From contig WFUT01000139.1 in the NCBI GenBank assembly GCA_015484845.1, forward strand, positions 1 through 32,079: DNA of 32,079 bases, read 5' to 3'. The stretch's first letter is position 1. Each line of letters starts with the position of its first letter. Shown in pieces: positions 8,889 to 17,771 of this stretch. Origin of the DNA: Desulfobulbaceae bacterium. Its GTDB lineage: Bacteria > Desulfobacterota > Desulfobulbia > Desulfobulbales > Desulfobulbaceae. The notes beneath the pieces are model-generated. The model made no database searches, was not told the origin of the DNA, and saw only the letters and a program-made list of their open reading frames with translations. A program made the position numbers and the translations under genes.

Positions 8889-10691
8889 ATGCTTGCAATG
8901 TACCTGACCCTGACCATCCTGGCGCTCACCTTCGGCCTGCTGATCTTCACCCGGCTGCCGCCGGTGGCCATCTTTGTCGGCGCCCTGACCCTGACCATCA
9001 CCTTCGACCTGGCGCCGCTTTCGGCCTCGCTCAAGGGGTTCTCGAATCCCGGCGTCCTGACCATCGGCGCCCTGTTCATGATCGCGGCCGGCATGTACTC
9101 CACCGGCGCCATCACCATCCTCAGCGACCGGCTCATCGGCCGGCCGAAATCCGTGTTCCGGGCCCAACTGAAGATCCTGCCCAGCATCGCCTTTGGCTCC
9201 GCCTTTCTCAACAACACGCCGCTGGTGGCCATGATGATCCCGGTGATCAGGGACCTGTCGCGCTCCTGTGACCTGGACGCCAGGAAGCTCTATCTTCCCC
9301 TCAGCTATGCCTCGATCCTCGGTGGCACCTGCACCCTGATCGGCACGGCCACCAACCTGGTCATTGCCGGCATGATCTCCGATCTCATCAGGGATGGGGG
9401 CGGCAACCTGCCCTACCTGAAAGAGGTGGGCCTGTTCGATCTCTCGGTCGTCGGCGTGCCGGTGACCGTTGCCGGCATTGCCTTCATTCTCTTCACCAGC
9501 CGCTGGCTGCTGCCACGGACCCCGACCAGCGGTATTGTCCACGACAAGAAGGAACGCCGCTACTTCCGGGTGGAGCTGAAGGTGGACCCCGACGGTCCCC
9601 TGGTGGGCAAGACCATCGAGGAGGCGGGCCTGAGCACACCGGAGGGATTTGAGATCATCTCCATCATCCGCCGCGAGAGCAGCATCGAGTTCGGGCCCGG
9701 CACCAAGCTGCAGCCCAACGACGTGATCGCCTTTGCCGCCGACATCGACGGCGCCAAGACCCTGTGGGCCACCATCGGCCTGCAGCCTGTCTATTCCTCC
9801 AGGAAGAGCAAGGCCGAGCGCCACAGCCATAACCTGGTCGAGGTGGTGGTCTCCAACCGCAACACCTTCCTCGGCCACCGCATCGGCGACCTGGCCGAAC
9901 AGGAGGACAGGGAGTACGATGTCTGGCTGGTGGGCATGGCCCGGGACGGTGCTGCCATGGATTATCCCCTGCGCGACACCATAATCCAGGCCGGCGACGT
10001 CGCCCTGCTCGAGGTCAAGGACCGTTTTTTCTACCGCAACCGCAACGAGATCGATTTCTCCATCACCAAGCGGCTGCGCGGGGCCCGTATCCAGCGCACC
10101 GACAAGGCCATCGTGGCCAGCCTGATCACGCTGGCCATGATCATCTGCGTCACCATGGGCTGGATGACCATGCTCAACGCCGCCCTGCTGGCCGCCGGGG
10201 CCATGCTGCTCACCGGGTGCATGGACCTCACCACCGCCGGCAGGTCCGTGGATTTCTCCACCCTGGTTATCATTGCCGCCGCCATGGGGCTCGAGTCGGC
10301 GGTCACGGCCAGCGGTCTTTCCGAGGTCATCGGCAACGGCCTGGCGGTCCTGGGCGGTGATTCGCCCTACATCGCCCTGGCCGTCGTCTTCCTGGGCTGT
10401 ATCCTCATGGACGCCATGGTCACCAACGTGGCCTCGGCGGTGTTCATCTTTCCCATGGCCCTGACCATGGCCCAGGACCTGGGTGTCTCGTTCATGCCCT
10501 TTGCCATCACCGTCATGGTCGGCGCCTCGTGTTCCTTTATCTCGCCGGTGAGCTACCAGACCAACCTGATGGTCTACGGGCCCGGCGAATACAGCTTTGC
10601 CGACTATGTCAGGATCGGGGTCCCCCTGTCCCTGCTGGTGGGGGTGATCACCGTGCTCCTGACACCGGTCTTTTTTCCCTTCCACCCATGA
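8889..10691 (+). CDS. SLC13/DASS-type anion permease with paired RCK_C (TrkA-C) domains
   Basis: A 600-residue inner-membrane transporter of the ArsB/NhaD/DASS superfamily. The N-terminal membrane half (about 1-210) includes FLNNTPLVAMMIPV (106-119) and GTCTLIGTATNLVI (146-159). Two RCK_C-like domains occupy the cytoplasmic insert (about 223-299 and 306-385). The C-terminal half repeats the membrane motifs (TNVASA 512-517, SPVSYQTN 552-559), as expected for the inverted repeat of this fold. Homologues move sulfate, dicarboxylates or other anions with Na+; the substrate is not readable here, although sulfate would fit a sulfur-metabolising host. The ATG at 8889 has no good Shine-Dalgarno, and a second ATG follows at 8898. 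It is convergent with dnaE, 25 bp away. Confidence 0.87.
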   Translation: MLAMYLTLTILALTFGLLIFTRLPPVAIFVGALTLTITFDLAPLSASLKGFSNPGVLTIGALFMIAAGMYSTGAITILSDRLIGRPKSVFRAQLKILPSIAFGSAFLNNTPLVAMMIPVIRDLSRSCDLDARKLYLPLSYASILGGTCTLIGTATNLVIAGMISDLIRDGGGNLPYLKEVGLFDLSVVGVPVTVAGIAFILFTSRWLLPRTPTSGIVHDKKERRYFRVELKVDPDGPLVGKTIEEAGLSTPEGFEIISIIRRESSIEFGPGTKLQPNDVIAFAADIDGAKTLWATIGLQPVYSSRKSKAERHSHNLVEVVVSNRNTFLGHRIGDLAEQEDREYDVWLVGMARDGAAMDYPLRDTIIQAGDVALLEVKDRFFYRNRNEIDFSITKRLRGARIQRTDKAIVASLITLAMIICVTMGWMTMLNAALLAAGAMLLTGCMDLTTAGRSVDFSTLVIIAAAMGLESAVTASGLSEVIGNGLAVLGGDSPYIALAVVFLGCILMDAMVTNVASAVFIFPMALTMAQDLGVSFMPFAITVMVGASCSFISPVSYQTNLMVYGPGEYSFADYVRIGVPLSLLVGVITVLLTPVFFPFHP

Positions 10692-10716
10692 GCGGGGTTG
10701 GCGGGCGGCGCGGCTC

Positions 10717-13700
10717 TCAGGACCGGGGACGGCCGTTACCGCGCCGTTTCCCGGTCTCTGACCGGCGCATGCTGACCTGGAGGCTGGCCGGGCCGCAGAA
10801 CTGCTCCACCCTGTGAAAGAAATCGGGGCAGGGCCGGATGGTCAGGTCCTTGAGCAGCTCGATGTCGACCTCGCCGCGGCCGTCGAAGTGCAGGGTCAGG
10901 TGGACCGGGGTCGGGCCGTGGTACTGGTAGAAGATCTCCTTGAGCTGTTCCATGTGCTGGCGCGAGGTCCGGTCGGCCCGCAGCGTGATACAGGCCCGCT
11001 CGGTGTAGCGGGCCATGGCCTCGGCCAGGGGCGAGATCTCCTCGGCAATGACCTTGGCGCCCCGTTCTCCCTGCTGGACCGTGCCCAGGACCACCAGGGG
11101 TTCCTCGCCGGCCAGCAGGTCGCTGCAGCGGGCAAAGGTGGAGGGAAAGACGATTACCTCCACCGAGCCGCTCATGTCCTCCAGCACGGTGAAGGCCATG
11201 CGGTCGCCCTTCTTTGACTTGTGCTCCTTGATGTGCTGGATCAGGCCGCCGATGCGCACGGCCTGCCCGTCCCGCCAGGAGTCGAGCCGCTCGATCTCCG
11301 TGTCCACCACCATGCGCAGGTCACGGCTCACGCCCTCCAGGGGATGGCCGGTGAGAAAGAACCCCAGGGTCTCCTTCTCCAGGGCCAGTTTCTTGAGTTC
11401 GGGCCATTCCTCGACATCGGGCAGCTCGATCTCGGCGGCCGGGGTCTTGTCCTCTTCCGCGGCCAGGGCAAAGAGGTTCATCTGGCCGCTCATCCGGTCG
11501 CGCTGCACCGCCTTGGCCCGGTCCAGGGCCTGCTCGAGCACCGCCATGTACTGGGCGCGGCGGCCGCCGAAGGAGTCAAAGGCGCCGGCCCGGATCAGGC
11601 TCTCGATCACCTTGCGGTTGACCCGGCTGGGGTCGATGCGGTTGCAGAAGTCGCTAAGCGACGCATAGGGGCCATTCTTCTCCCGTTCCTCGATGATGGA
11701 GTCCAGTGCCGCGCCGCCCACGTTCTTCACCGCGGCCAGCCCGAAGCGGACCCGGTCGTTGATGACCGTGAAGTCGTCAAAGGACTCGTTGATGTCCGGC
11801 GGCAGGACCTCGATTCCCTGCTGCCGGCACTCGCTGATGTACTTGACCACCTTGTCGGTGTTGTCCACGTCGCAGGAGAGGAGTGCGGCCAGGAACTGGG
11901 CCGGGTAGTGGGCCTTGAGGTAGGCGGTCTGGTAGGCGATCAGGGCGTAGGCCGCGGAGTGGGACTTGTTGAAGCCGTAGCCCGCGAACTTGGCCATCAG
12001 GTCGAAGATGTAGGTGGCCTTGTCCTCGGGAATCCCCTTTTCCCTGGCCCCGTTCATGAACTTCTCCCGCTCCTGCTCCATGACCTCGGGGATCTTCTTG
12101 CCCATGGCCCGGCGCAGGATATCGGCGTCGCCCAGGCTGTAGCCGGCCAGGATGTTGGAGATCTTCATCACCTGTTCCTGGTAGACGATGACGCCGTAGG
12201 TCTCCTCCAGCACCGATTTGATCTGGGGCAGGGGATAGTCGGGCAGGCGGCGGCCGTGCTTGGTCTCGACAAAGGTGTCCACCATGCCCGAGTCGAGCGG
12301 GCCGGGCCGGTAGAGGGCCACCAGGGCGATGAGGTCGGAGAACTGTTCCGGCGCCATCTTGATCAGCAGCTCGCGCATGCCGTCGCTCTCGAGCTGGAAG
12401 ACCCCCAGGCTGTCGCCCCGGCAGAGCAGGTCGTAGGTCTTGGCGTCATCCATGGGGATCTTGTCAAGCTCGACCTCGATACCGATGTCCTTCTTGATCA
12501 GCTTCAGGGCCCGGTCGATGACGGTGAGGGTCTTGAGGCCGAGAAAGTCGAACTTGATCAGCCCGGTCTTCTCGGTGTACTTCATGTCATACTGGGTGAG
12601 CACCTCCTTGTTGGGGCCCACGCAGAGCGGCAGGTACTCGACCATGGGGCCGGGCGAGATGACCACGCCCGCGGCATGGATGGTCTTGTGCCGCGCCAGC
12701 CCCTCCAGGGTCCGGGCCACGGTGAGCAGCTCGCGCACGGCGTCGTCCTTCATGGCCTCGCGCAGGCGCGGCTCGGCGTCAATGGCCTTGTCAAGGGTGA
12801 TCTTCAGCTCGTCGGGCACCAGCTTGGCGATCCGGTCCACCACCGGCAGCGGGATCTCCAGGACCCGGCCCACGTCGCGGAGCACGGCCCGCGCCTTCAT
12901 GGAACCGTAGGCCACGATCTGGGCCACGTGCTTGTCGCCGCCGTAGCGCCTGCGCACGTAGTCGATCACCTCGTCGCGCCGGTCCTTGCAGAAATCGACG
13001 TCAAAGTCGGGCATGGACTTGCGCTCGACATTGAGAAAGCGTTCGAAGATCAGGCCGTAGGGGATGGGGTCGATGTCGGTGATGGACATGCAGAAGGCGG
13101 CCAGGCTGCCGGCGCCGGAGCCGCGGCCCGGGCCCACCGGGATCTTCTTGCTCTTGGCCCAGTTGATGAAGTCGGCCACGATCAGGAAGTAGCCGGAAAA
13201 GCCCATCTCCTGGATCACGCCGATCTCCATGTCCAGCCGGTCGCGGTACTGCTTTTCCTCCTCGTCGTCCAGGCCCCTGACCTCGCGGATGTGATCGAGC
13301 CGTTTTTCCAGTCCCTCGCGGCAGGCCTTCTCGAACAGGCTCTCCAGGCTCTCGCCTTCGGGCACCGGGAAGACGGGAAAGTGGTGGGCGCCGAATTCCA
13401 GCTCCAGGTTGCACCGCCGGGCCACCTCCAGGGTGTTGGTCACCGCCTCGGGACAGTAGGAGAACTGGCGCGCCATCTCGTCGGGCGACTTGAAGTAGAG
13501 CTCGTCGGTGGAGAAGCGGAACCGCTTGGGATCGTTGATGGTGCGGCCGGTCTGGATGCAGAGCAGGACCTCGTGCGCGTAGGACTCCTCGCGGTTGAGG
13601 TAGTGGCAGTCGTTGGTGGCCACCAGCTTGATGCCCAGCTCCCTGCCCAGCTCCATGAGGCCCTCGTTGGCCACCTTCTGTTCCGGGATGCCGTTTTCCT

Positions 13701-14223
13701 GCAGCTCGAAGTAGAGGCGGTCGCCAAAGATCTCTTGCAGCTCGACCGCCTTGGCCCTGGCGCCGTCCGGGTCGTTGTGGGTGAGGCGCCAGGGGATCTC
13801 GCCGTGCAGGCAGGCGGTGAGGGCGATCAGGCCCTCCTGGTGCCGGAACAGCACCTCCTGGTCGATGCGCGGCTTGTAGTAGAACCCCTCGGTCTGGGCA
13901 ATGGAGGCCAGTTTCATCAGGTTCTGGTAGCCGGTCCTGTTCATGGCCAGCAGGACGATGTGGAAGTTGTGGCCCGCGGTCCGGTCCTGCAGGAGCCTGC
14001 TCTTCTGGGCGATGTAGAACTCGCAGCCCACCAGGGGCCTGATGCCGGCCTTTTTCGCCTTTTCGTAGAATTCCAGGGCCCCGTACATGGCGCCGTGATC
14101 GGTGATCGCCACGGCCTCCATGTCAAATTCCCTGGTGCGGTCGATGAGGTCGGCCAACCGGATGGCGCCGTCCAGCATGGAGTACTGGGTATGGACGTGC
14201 AGATGGACGAATGGAGCAGACAT
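10717..14223 (-). CDS. dnaE: DNA polymerase III alpha subunit
   Basis: The replicative polymerase catalytic subunit, 1168 residues, the usual DnaE length. The PHP domain begins with VHLHVHTQYSMLDG (6-19) and contains TDHGAMYGALEFY. GPGRGSGAGS lies at 364-373. The polymerase palm carries PDFDVDF at 405-411 with catalytic aspartates 406 and 408. The helix-hairpin-helix region, an OB fold (VRIGGLIQHIKEHKSKKGD) and a C-terminal tail follow. ATG at 14223 has no obvious ribosome site. It is preceded on the same strand by the pentapeptide lipoprotein with a 103-bp gap and ends convergent with the transporter. No sign of an exonuclease domain, so this is DnaE and not PolC. Confidence 0.97.
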   Translation of the reverse strand: MSAPFVHLHVHTQYSMLDGAIRLADLIDRTREFDMEAVAITDHGAMYGALEFYEKAKKAGIRPLVGCEFYIAQKSRLLQDRTAGHNFHIVLLAMNRTGYQNLMKLASIAQTEGFYYKPRIDQEVLFRHQEGLIALTACLHGEIPWRLTHNDPDGARAKAVELQEIFGDRLYFELQENGIPEQKVANEGLMELGRELGIKLVATNDCHYLNREESYAHEVLLCIQTGRTINDPKRFRFSTDELYFKSPDEMARQFSYCPEAVTNTLEVARRCNLELEFGAHHFPVFPVPEGESLESLFEKACREGLEKRLDHIREVRGLDDEEEKQYRDRLDMEIGVIQEMGFSGYFLIVADFINWAKSKKIPVGPGRGSGAGSLAAFCMSITDIDPIPYGLIFERFLNVERKSMPDFDVDFCKDRRDEVIDYVRRRYGGDKHVAQIVAYGSMKARAVLRDVGRVLEIPLPVVDRIAKLVPDELKITLDKAIDAEPRLREAMKDDAVRELLTVARTLEGLARHKTIHAAGVVISPGPMVEYLPLCVGPNKEVLTQYDMKYTEKTGLIKFDFLGLKTLTVIDRALKLIKKDIGIEVELDKIPMDDAKTYDLLCRGDSLGVFQLESDGMRELLIKMAPEQFSDLIALVALYRPGPLDSGMVDTFVETKHGRRLPDYPLPQIKSVLEETYGVIVYQEQVMKISNILAGYSLGDADILRRAMGKKIPEVMEQEREKFMNGAREKGIPEDKATYIFDLMAKFAGYGFNKSHSAAYALIAYQTAYLKAHYPAQFLAALLSCDVDNTDKVVKYISECRQQGIEVLPPDINESFDDFTVINDRVRFGLAAVKNVGGAALDSIIEEREKNGPYASLSDFCNRIDPSRVNRKVIESLIRAGAFDSFGGRRAQYMAVLEQALDRAKAVQRDRMSGQMNLFALAAEEDKTPAAEIELPDVEEWPELKKLALEKETLGFFLTGHPLEGVSRDLRMVVDTEIERLDSWRDGQAVRIGGLIQHIKEHKSKKGDRMAFTVLEDMSGSVEVIVFPSTFARCSDLLAGEEPLVVLGTVQQGERGAKVIAEEISPLAEAMARYTERACITLRADRTSRQHMEQLKEIFYQYHGPTPVHLTLHFDGRGEVDIELLKDLTIRPCPDFFHRVEQFCGPASLQVSMRRSETGKRRGNGRPRS

Positions 14224-14265
14224 GGTCGCTGGTGTGCCGTGTTGTGGTGTTGGGAAGGTGATGGA

Positions 14266-14294
14266 GCCGGCCCCGCCGGAGGAGCGGGACCGGC
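14266..14294 (-). terminator. GC-rich hairpin without U-tract after the pentapeptide gene
   Basis: Inverted arms of 11 bp (14266-14276 / 14284-14294, one G-U-type mismatch) with a 7-nt loop lie between the pentapeptide gene stop and the dnaE start on the minus strand. There is no T-run, so it may attenuate or stabilise an mRNA end rather than terminate by itself. Confidence 0.3.
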
Positions 14295-14326
14295 CGTGCA
14301 GCGCAGACGGTACTATTTTTCCCGGC

Positions 14327-15274
14327 TCAGGGACGCCGTTTCAGGCCCTTGACCCCCTCCAGGTTGGCCCCCTTGAGGTTGGCCCCCTCGAGCTGGGCCC
14401 CGGACAGGTCGGCCCTGAGCAGGTTGGCGCCCTTGAGGTTGGCGCCCTTGAGGTTGGCGCCACGCAGGTTGGCGCCCGGCAGGTTGGCGAAAACCAGGAT
14501 GGCGCCCTCCAGGTTGGCGCCCTCCAGGTTGGCCCGGCGCAGGTTGGCCATGCGCAGGTTGGCGCCGGCCAGGTTGGCGCCGGCCAGGTCGGCACCCACC
14601 AGGTCGGCCTTTTTCAGGTCGGTATGGGCCAGGTTGCAGCCGGGACAGTCACGGGCCATCCACTTGATGGTGGAGCGGAAATCCTTGTCCGCGGCCGGTG
14701 CGGGGGTCGTGTTCTCGTCAATGATGGCCGGCTCGGTCTCTGTCTCCGGCGTTGCCGGTTTGGCGGCCTCGCTGGCCGGTGCGGGCGCCGGCCGGTGCTC
14801 CCCCTGCTGCCTGCGGATGGAGCGGCGATAGCTCCTCCGCCGTGCCTTGATCTCGTGGTAGAGGCTCTTGGCATCGCCGGGCATCTGCTCTGCCGTGTAG
14901 GCAAGCACGCCCGAGCCGTTGACCAGGTAGTAGGTCCCGTCAGCGACAAGGACCTGGAAACAGCGCAGATCACCGTACCACCATGATTGCATTCGCAGGC
15001 AGAGCTCTCCCTGGTCGCTGACGTCCCACTTGCCGATGTCCTTGTTGTCAAAGATGTCCTTGCCAAAGAGACGTCCCGAATGGTCAAAGAAGAGGTAGGT
15101 GTCCTCCTGGAGCGAGTGGATGAACAGGGTGTTGCCATCCACCAGGGCGAGCACCTTGGCCGGCGGCAGTTGCCTGGCGCCCTTGCGTTTTTCCAGGCTC
15201 CTGGTGTTGTTGGGAGCACAGCCGGCAAGGAGGGAGAGGACCAGGACGATGGTAAAAAAGCAGAGACGTTGCAT
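14327..15274 (-). CDS. Pentapeptide-repeat lipoprotein
   Basis: A 315-residue predicted lipoprotein. The signal peptide ends in the lipobox LLAGC with lipidated Cys19. Residues about 38-135 form an uncharacterised domain ([16 protein letters not shown], a GDLRCFQVL block and [11 protein letters not shown]) with two cysteines (C92, C105) that could pair. A basic then Pro/Ala/Glu-rich linker covers 140-200. After a CPGC motif (210-213), 19 consecutive pentapeptides of the A(N/D)LxG type run from 214 to 308 and should fold as a right-handed quadrilateral beta-helix. I chose the ATG at 15274, with GAGG upstream, because it places the signal peptide at the N-terminus; the frame is open further upstream. 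Function unknown, probably envelope-associated. Confidence 0.82.
   Translation of the reverse strand: MQRLCFFTIVLVLSLLAGCAPNNTRSLEKRKGARQLPPAKVLALVDGNTLFIHSLQEDTYLFFDHSGRLFGKDIFDNKDIGKWDVSDQGELCLRMQSWWYGDLRCFQVLVADGTYYLVNGSGVLAYTAEQMPGDAKSLYHEIKARRRSYRRSIRRQQGEHRPAPAPASEAAKPATPETETEPAIIDENTTPAPAADKDFRSTIKWMARDCPGCNLAHTDLKKADLVGADLAGANLAGANLRMANLRRANLEGANLEGAILVFANLPGANLRGANLKGANLKGANLLRADLSGAQLEGANLKGANLEGVKGLKRRP
14351..14635. repeat. 15-bp coding tandem repeats (pentapeptide array)
   Basis: About 19 degenerate 15-bp units, each containing a variant of AGGTTGGC on the plus strand, encode the pentapeptide solenoid. Adjacent units differ by only a few bases, so unit number could vary between strains by slippage or recombination. 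Confidence 0.85.
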
Positions 15275-15721
15275 GTCGACCTCGGGGGACGGAAACCTAG
15301 GGGACAGGTCCGGGCGGCGGCCGCCTGCGCCGGACTCCTGCCTGTTACCTGTTTTCGTTGATTGTTGTGCCTGCGTGTGCATGACCGGCCGGCCGCGCAG
15401 GGACATGGCGTCCGCATCCCGGAGCATGCACGGAAAATGTCACTGACCAGGAGTGCCGCGGCCCTGGCCAGGCGCCATGGTTCGCCTTGGCCGTCCTGCG
15501 CGGGGGGTGGCGATGGCGCGGGGTATCCGTGACGGCTTGTCCCTGGTCACGTGCCGGGTATGGCTGCGGCCGGAACAGCAGCGGGGCTGGCATGGGATCT
15601 CCGCCCTGCCAGCGGTATCTTACACGTTCGCCACGCTTTTGGCATCTATTTCTTGCCGGCCGGCCGCCGACCGGGCCAGGCGCAGGATCTCCGGCCCGCC
15701 TGCCGGGTCCTTCTCGGCACG
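15275..15721. other. 447-bp GC-rich gap with no recognised gene
   Basis: Between the pentapeptide gene and motA, both on the minus strand, I find no gene with a ribosome site, no RNA gene and no confident promoter or terminator. Short palindromes such as GGCCGGCC occur (around 15376 and 15656) but look like GC-rich background. A promoter for the pentapeptide gene is expected here and was not identified. Confidence 0.5.
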
Positions 15722-16525
15722 CTAGGCCTGGATGCGGAACTGTTCCCTGATCCTGGCCAGCGGCACCAGGTCGGCCTTTCGCTCGGAGGGGGTGAGGAAG
15801 GAGAGGAGCTTGGTCTTGAGGATGGTGGGGTTGAGTTCACTCTTGATGGCGATCACCCCTTCCATGATGATCTTCTGCAGGAGCAGCTCCTGGTTGGTGC
15901 GCTCGCGCAGGTTGGCGGCAAAGGGGAGGAAGAGGAAGTTGGAGAGGATCAGGCCGTAGAGGGTGGAGGTGAGGGCCACCGGGATGGCGGACAGGATGAC
16001 CGAGGTGTCGCCGATGCCGGCGAGCATGGAGATCAGGCCGACCACGGAACCGATGATGCCAAAGGCGGGCAGGAAATCGGCAATGGTGCGCAGGACCCGC
16101 TCCGAGTCCTCCCGCCGCAGCTTGAAGAAGTACATCTCGGTGTTGAGGATGTCACGGATCTGCGCCGGCTCGTAGTTGTCCACCAGGCACCCCAGGGCGC
16201 GGCGGAGGAAGAGGATCGAGGTCTCGTTCTCGTCGGCCTGCAGGGAGAGGATCCCCTGCATCCTCGACTTGACGGCAAGGTCGATGAGGATATCGACGAT
16301 CTCGCTTTCCGACTTGATGCGGCGGCCGTAGGAGGCGCGCACCACCTTGCCGACGATCCTGAGCCGATCGAGCCGGAAGCTGAGCAGGGCCGCGGCCGTG
16401 GAACCGCCGACCACGATCATGAACCCGGCCAGGTTGAAATAGAGGCTGATGTTGCCCTTGAGGAAAAATCCCGCCGCAAAGACCAGGCAGCAGAGGATAA
16501 GGGCAAGGAGGTTCTGCCGCTGCAT
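15722..16525 (-). CDS. motA: MotA/PomA-type stator channel subunit
   Basis: A 267-residue inner-membrane protein of the MotA/TolQ/ExbB superfamily that, with MotB, conducts ions and drives rotation of a partner structure. The N-terminal pair of membrane helices includes LAGFMIVVGGSTAAALLSF. The second pair includes PAFGIIGSVVGLI and IPVALTSTLYGLILSNFLFLP, matching the proline-bearing MotA helices. The acidic/basic cytoplasmic segment RREDSERVLRTIADF precedes helix 3. The pattern is closer to MotA/PomA than to ExbB or TolQ. Its ATG overlaps the motB stop by one base (TGATG), so it is translated after motB; this order is the reverse of usual motA-motB operons. No flagellar genes are nearby. Confidence 0.87.
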   Translation of the reverse strand: MQRQNLLALILCCLVFAAGFFLKGNISLYFNLAGFMIVVGGSTAAALLSFRLDRLRIVGKVVRASYGRRIKSESEIVDILIDLAVKSRMQGILSLQADENETSILFLRRALGCLVDNYEPAQIRDILNTEMYFFKLRREDSERVLRTIADFLPAFGIIGSVVGLISMLAGIGDTSVILSAIPVALTSTLYGLILSNFLFLPFAANLRERTNQELLLQKIIMEGVIAIKSELNPTILKTKLLSFLTPSERKADLVPLARIREQFRIQA

Positions 16526-17727
16526 CAGGATCCCTCCTGCAGGGGAAAGGGCTCCTCTGCCGCCGGCACCGGTACGCTGGCCGCCTGTTGGCCGTTATCC
16601 AGGGGCATGGTCCGTATCGCCGGCGCCGGCTCGCGGGAGAGGATGATCTCCACCCGCCGGTTGGCGCTGCGGTTGGCTGCGCTGGTATTGGGCCGTACCG
16701 GCCGGAAATAGCTGTAGCCCGAGACAACGATCTGGGAGCCGGGGATGCCGGCCTCCTCCATGAGATAGCGGGCCACCTGGCAGGCCCGGGCCGTGGACAG
16801 TTCCCAGTTGGTGGGATAGCGGGGCGAGCTCATGGGCACCGAGTCGGTGTGGCCGACCACGTTGATCATGTAGGGGGTATGGCTGATGATGGCGGCCAGC
16901 TTGCGCAGGGAGCGCCGTGCTGCATCGGTCAGCTCGGCCCGGCCCGAGTCAAAGAGCAGGTCGCCGGTGAGAATGATGCGCATGGTCTTGTCCGGGACCA
17001 GTTCCACGGAGGCGAATTTTTTCATCTTTTCACTGGCCAGGGTGGTGCGGGAGAGATCATAGATCCTGGTGATCAGTTCCCTGCCGTCAGTTCCCGGCCT
17101 GTCGGCCACGGCCTGCGTCCTTTCCGGTTCGCCGGTCGTGACCGCCAGGGTGGCTGCGGCCGGCCTCTTTTCGTCCCCGGCCGCGGGCAGTGGTGCCGCC
17201 TGCCGGACCGGGGACCCCGGCGAGGCGTCTGCTGCGGCCGCAGGCGGTGTCTCCCCTCCCCCTGCCGCTTCCCGGAATCTGCCTGGTGCGGGTGTGCGGT
17301 CCTGGCGTGTATCTTCCACCGGTCGCAGGACCTTGCCCCTGTTCCTGGCGATCTCCGGGGAGATGGGATAGAAGGGCAGGGTGGCGGACCGGGGCAGGGG
17401 CATGGCAAGGGGCCTGCCGCCGACCACCTCCACCTTCCTGCTGCTCAGGAAATCGCGGTGGGCGACCTGGTAGACAAACAGGGTCAGGAAGAGCACGAAC
17501 ATGGTCATCATCAGGTCGGACCAGGCAATGGACCAGTGCGGCGTGGAGGGTGTGCGGGAACGGAAGAAGGTGTCGTCCACGACAAAGACCGGGTGCGCGG
17601 AGATGGAGAGATTTTCTGGGCTGTCCTGCCGGATGTGTTGATCCACCGCTGACCAGTTGACGGTTCGGGTTGACTGTCGGGGGCCGGTGCTGCCGGGCGT
17701 GGTGGTCCCTGACCACCTTTTTCCCAT
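16525..17727 (-). CDS. motB: MotB-like stator protein with OmpA peptidoglycan-binding domain
   Basis: About 400 residues from the ATG at 17727. A single membrane helix (about 64-89) carries the channel aspartate, D71, in WSDLMMTMFVLFLTLFVY. A long, low-complexity Pro/Ala/Gly-rich linker (about 120-215) follows. The OmpA/MotB domain (about 251-366) has LLFDSGRAELTD, GHTDSVP, NWELSTARA and NRRVEI, the residues that contact diaminopimelate in peptidoglycan. Two features are unusual: a cytoplasmic tail of roughly 60 residues before the helix, where about 20-30 is common, and an in-frame TTG at 17760 that could lengthen it. Neither start has a clear Shine-Dalgarno. It lies 44 bp after the hybrid kinase and overlaps motA. 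Confidence 0.83.
   Translation of the reverse strand: MGKRWSGTTTPGSTGPRQSTRTVNWSAVDQHIRQDSPENLSISAHPVFVVDDTFFRSRTPSTPHWSIAWSDLMMTMFVLFLTLFVYQVAHRDFLSSRKVEVVGGRPLAMPLPRSATLPFYPISPEIARNRGKVLRPVEDTRQDRTPAPGRFREAAGGGETPPAAAADASPGSPVRQAAPLPAAGDEKRPAAATLAVTTGEPERTQAVADRPGTDGRELITRIYDLSRTTLASEKMKKFASVELVPDKTMRIILTGDLLFDSGRAELTDAARRSLRKLAAIISHTPYMINVVGHTDSVPMSSPRYPTNWELSTARACQVARYLMEEAGIPGSQIVVSGYSYFRPVRPNTSAANRSANRRVEIILSREPAPAIRTMPLDNGQQAASVPVPAAEEPFPLQEGS
17701..17722 (+). terminator. Terminator-like hairpin antisense to the motB start
   Basis: On the plus strand a 7-bp stem with a 3-nt loop (17701-17717) is followed by TTTTT, with a second T-run after it. No plus-strand gene ends here. On the motB mRNA the same stem lies a few codons after the ATG at 17727 and could lower its translation. 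Confidence 0.35.
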
Positions 17728-17771
17728 TTTTTCTATCGGCAGATCCCAGCCGTCGGACAAGGAAAAAAGGC

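Noticed and set aside
8745-10685. Long minus-strand open frame running from arfB through the transporter
   Set aside because: It is antisense to a well-supported membrane protein, its translation is Gly/Asp/His/Gln-rich low-complexity sequence typical of GC-rich shadow frames, and only the arfB part has family motifs and a ribosome site.
11221-14352. A 1043-residue plus-strand open frame opposite dnaE
   Set aside because: It mirrors dnaE codon for codon with a repetitive valine/leucine/glycine/aspartate composition and has no ribosome site. DnaE on the other strand is certain.
14349-14635. CRISPR-like regular repeats
   Set aside because: The 15-bp period is in frame within a coding region, encodes pentapeptides and has no spacers.
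15722-17727. Zorya-type defence (ZorA/ZorB are MotA/MotB-like)
   Set aside because: MotA here is short (267 residues) without the long cytoplasmic tail of ZorA, and no ZorC/ZorD/ZorE-like gene is next to it. The neighbours are signalling genes.
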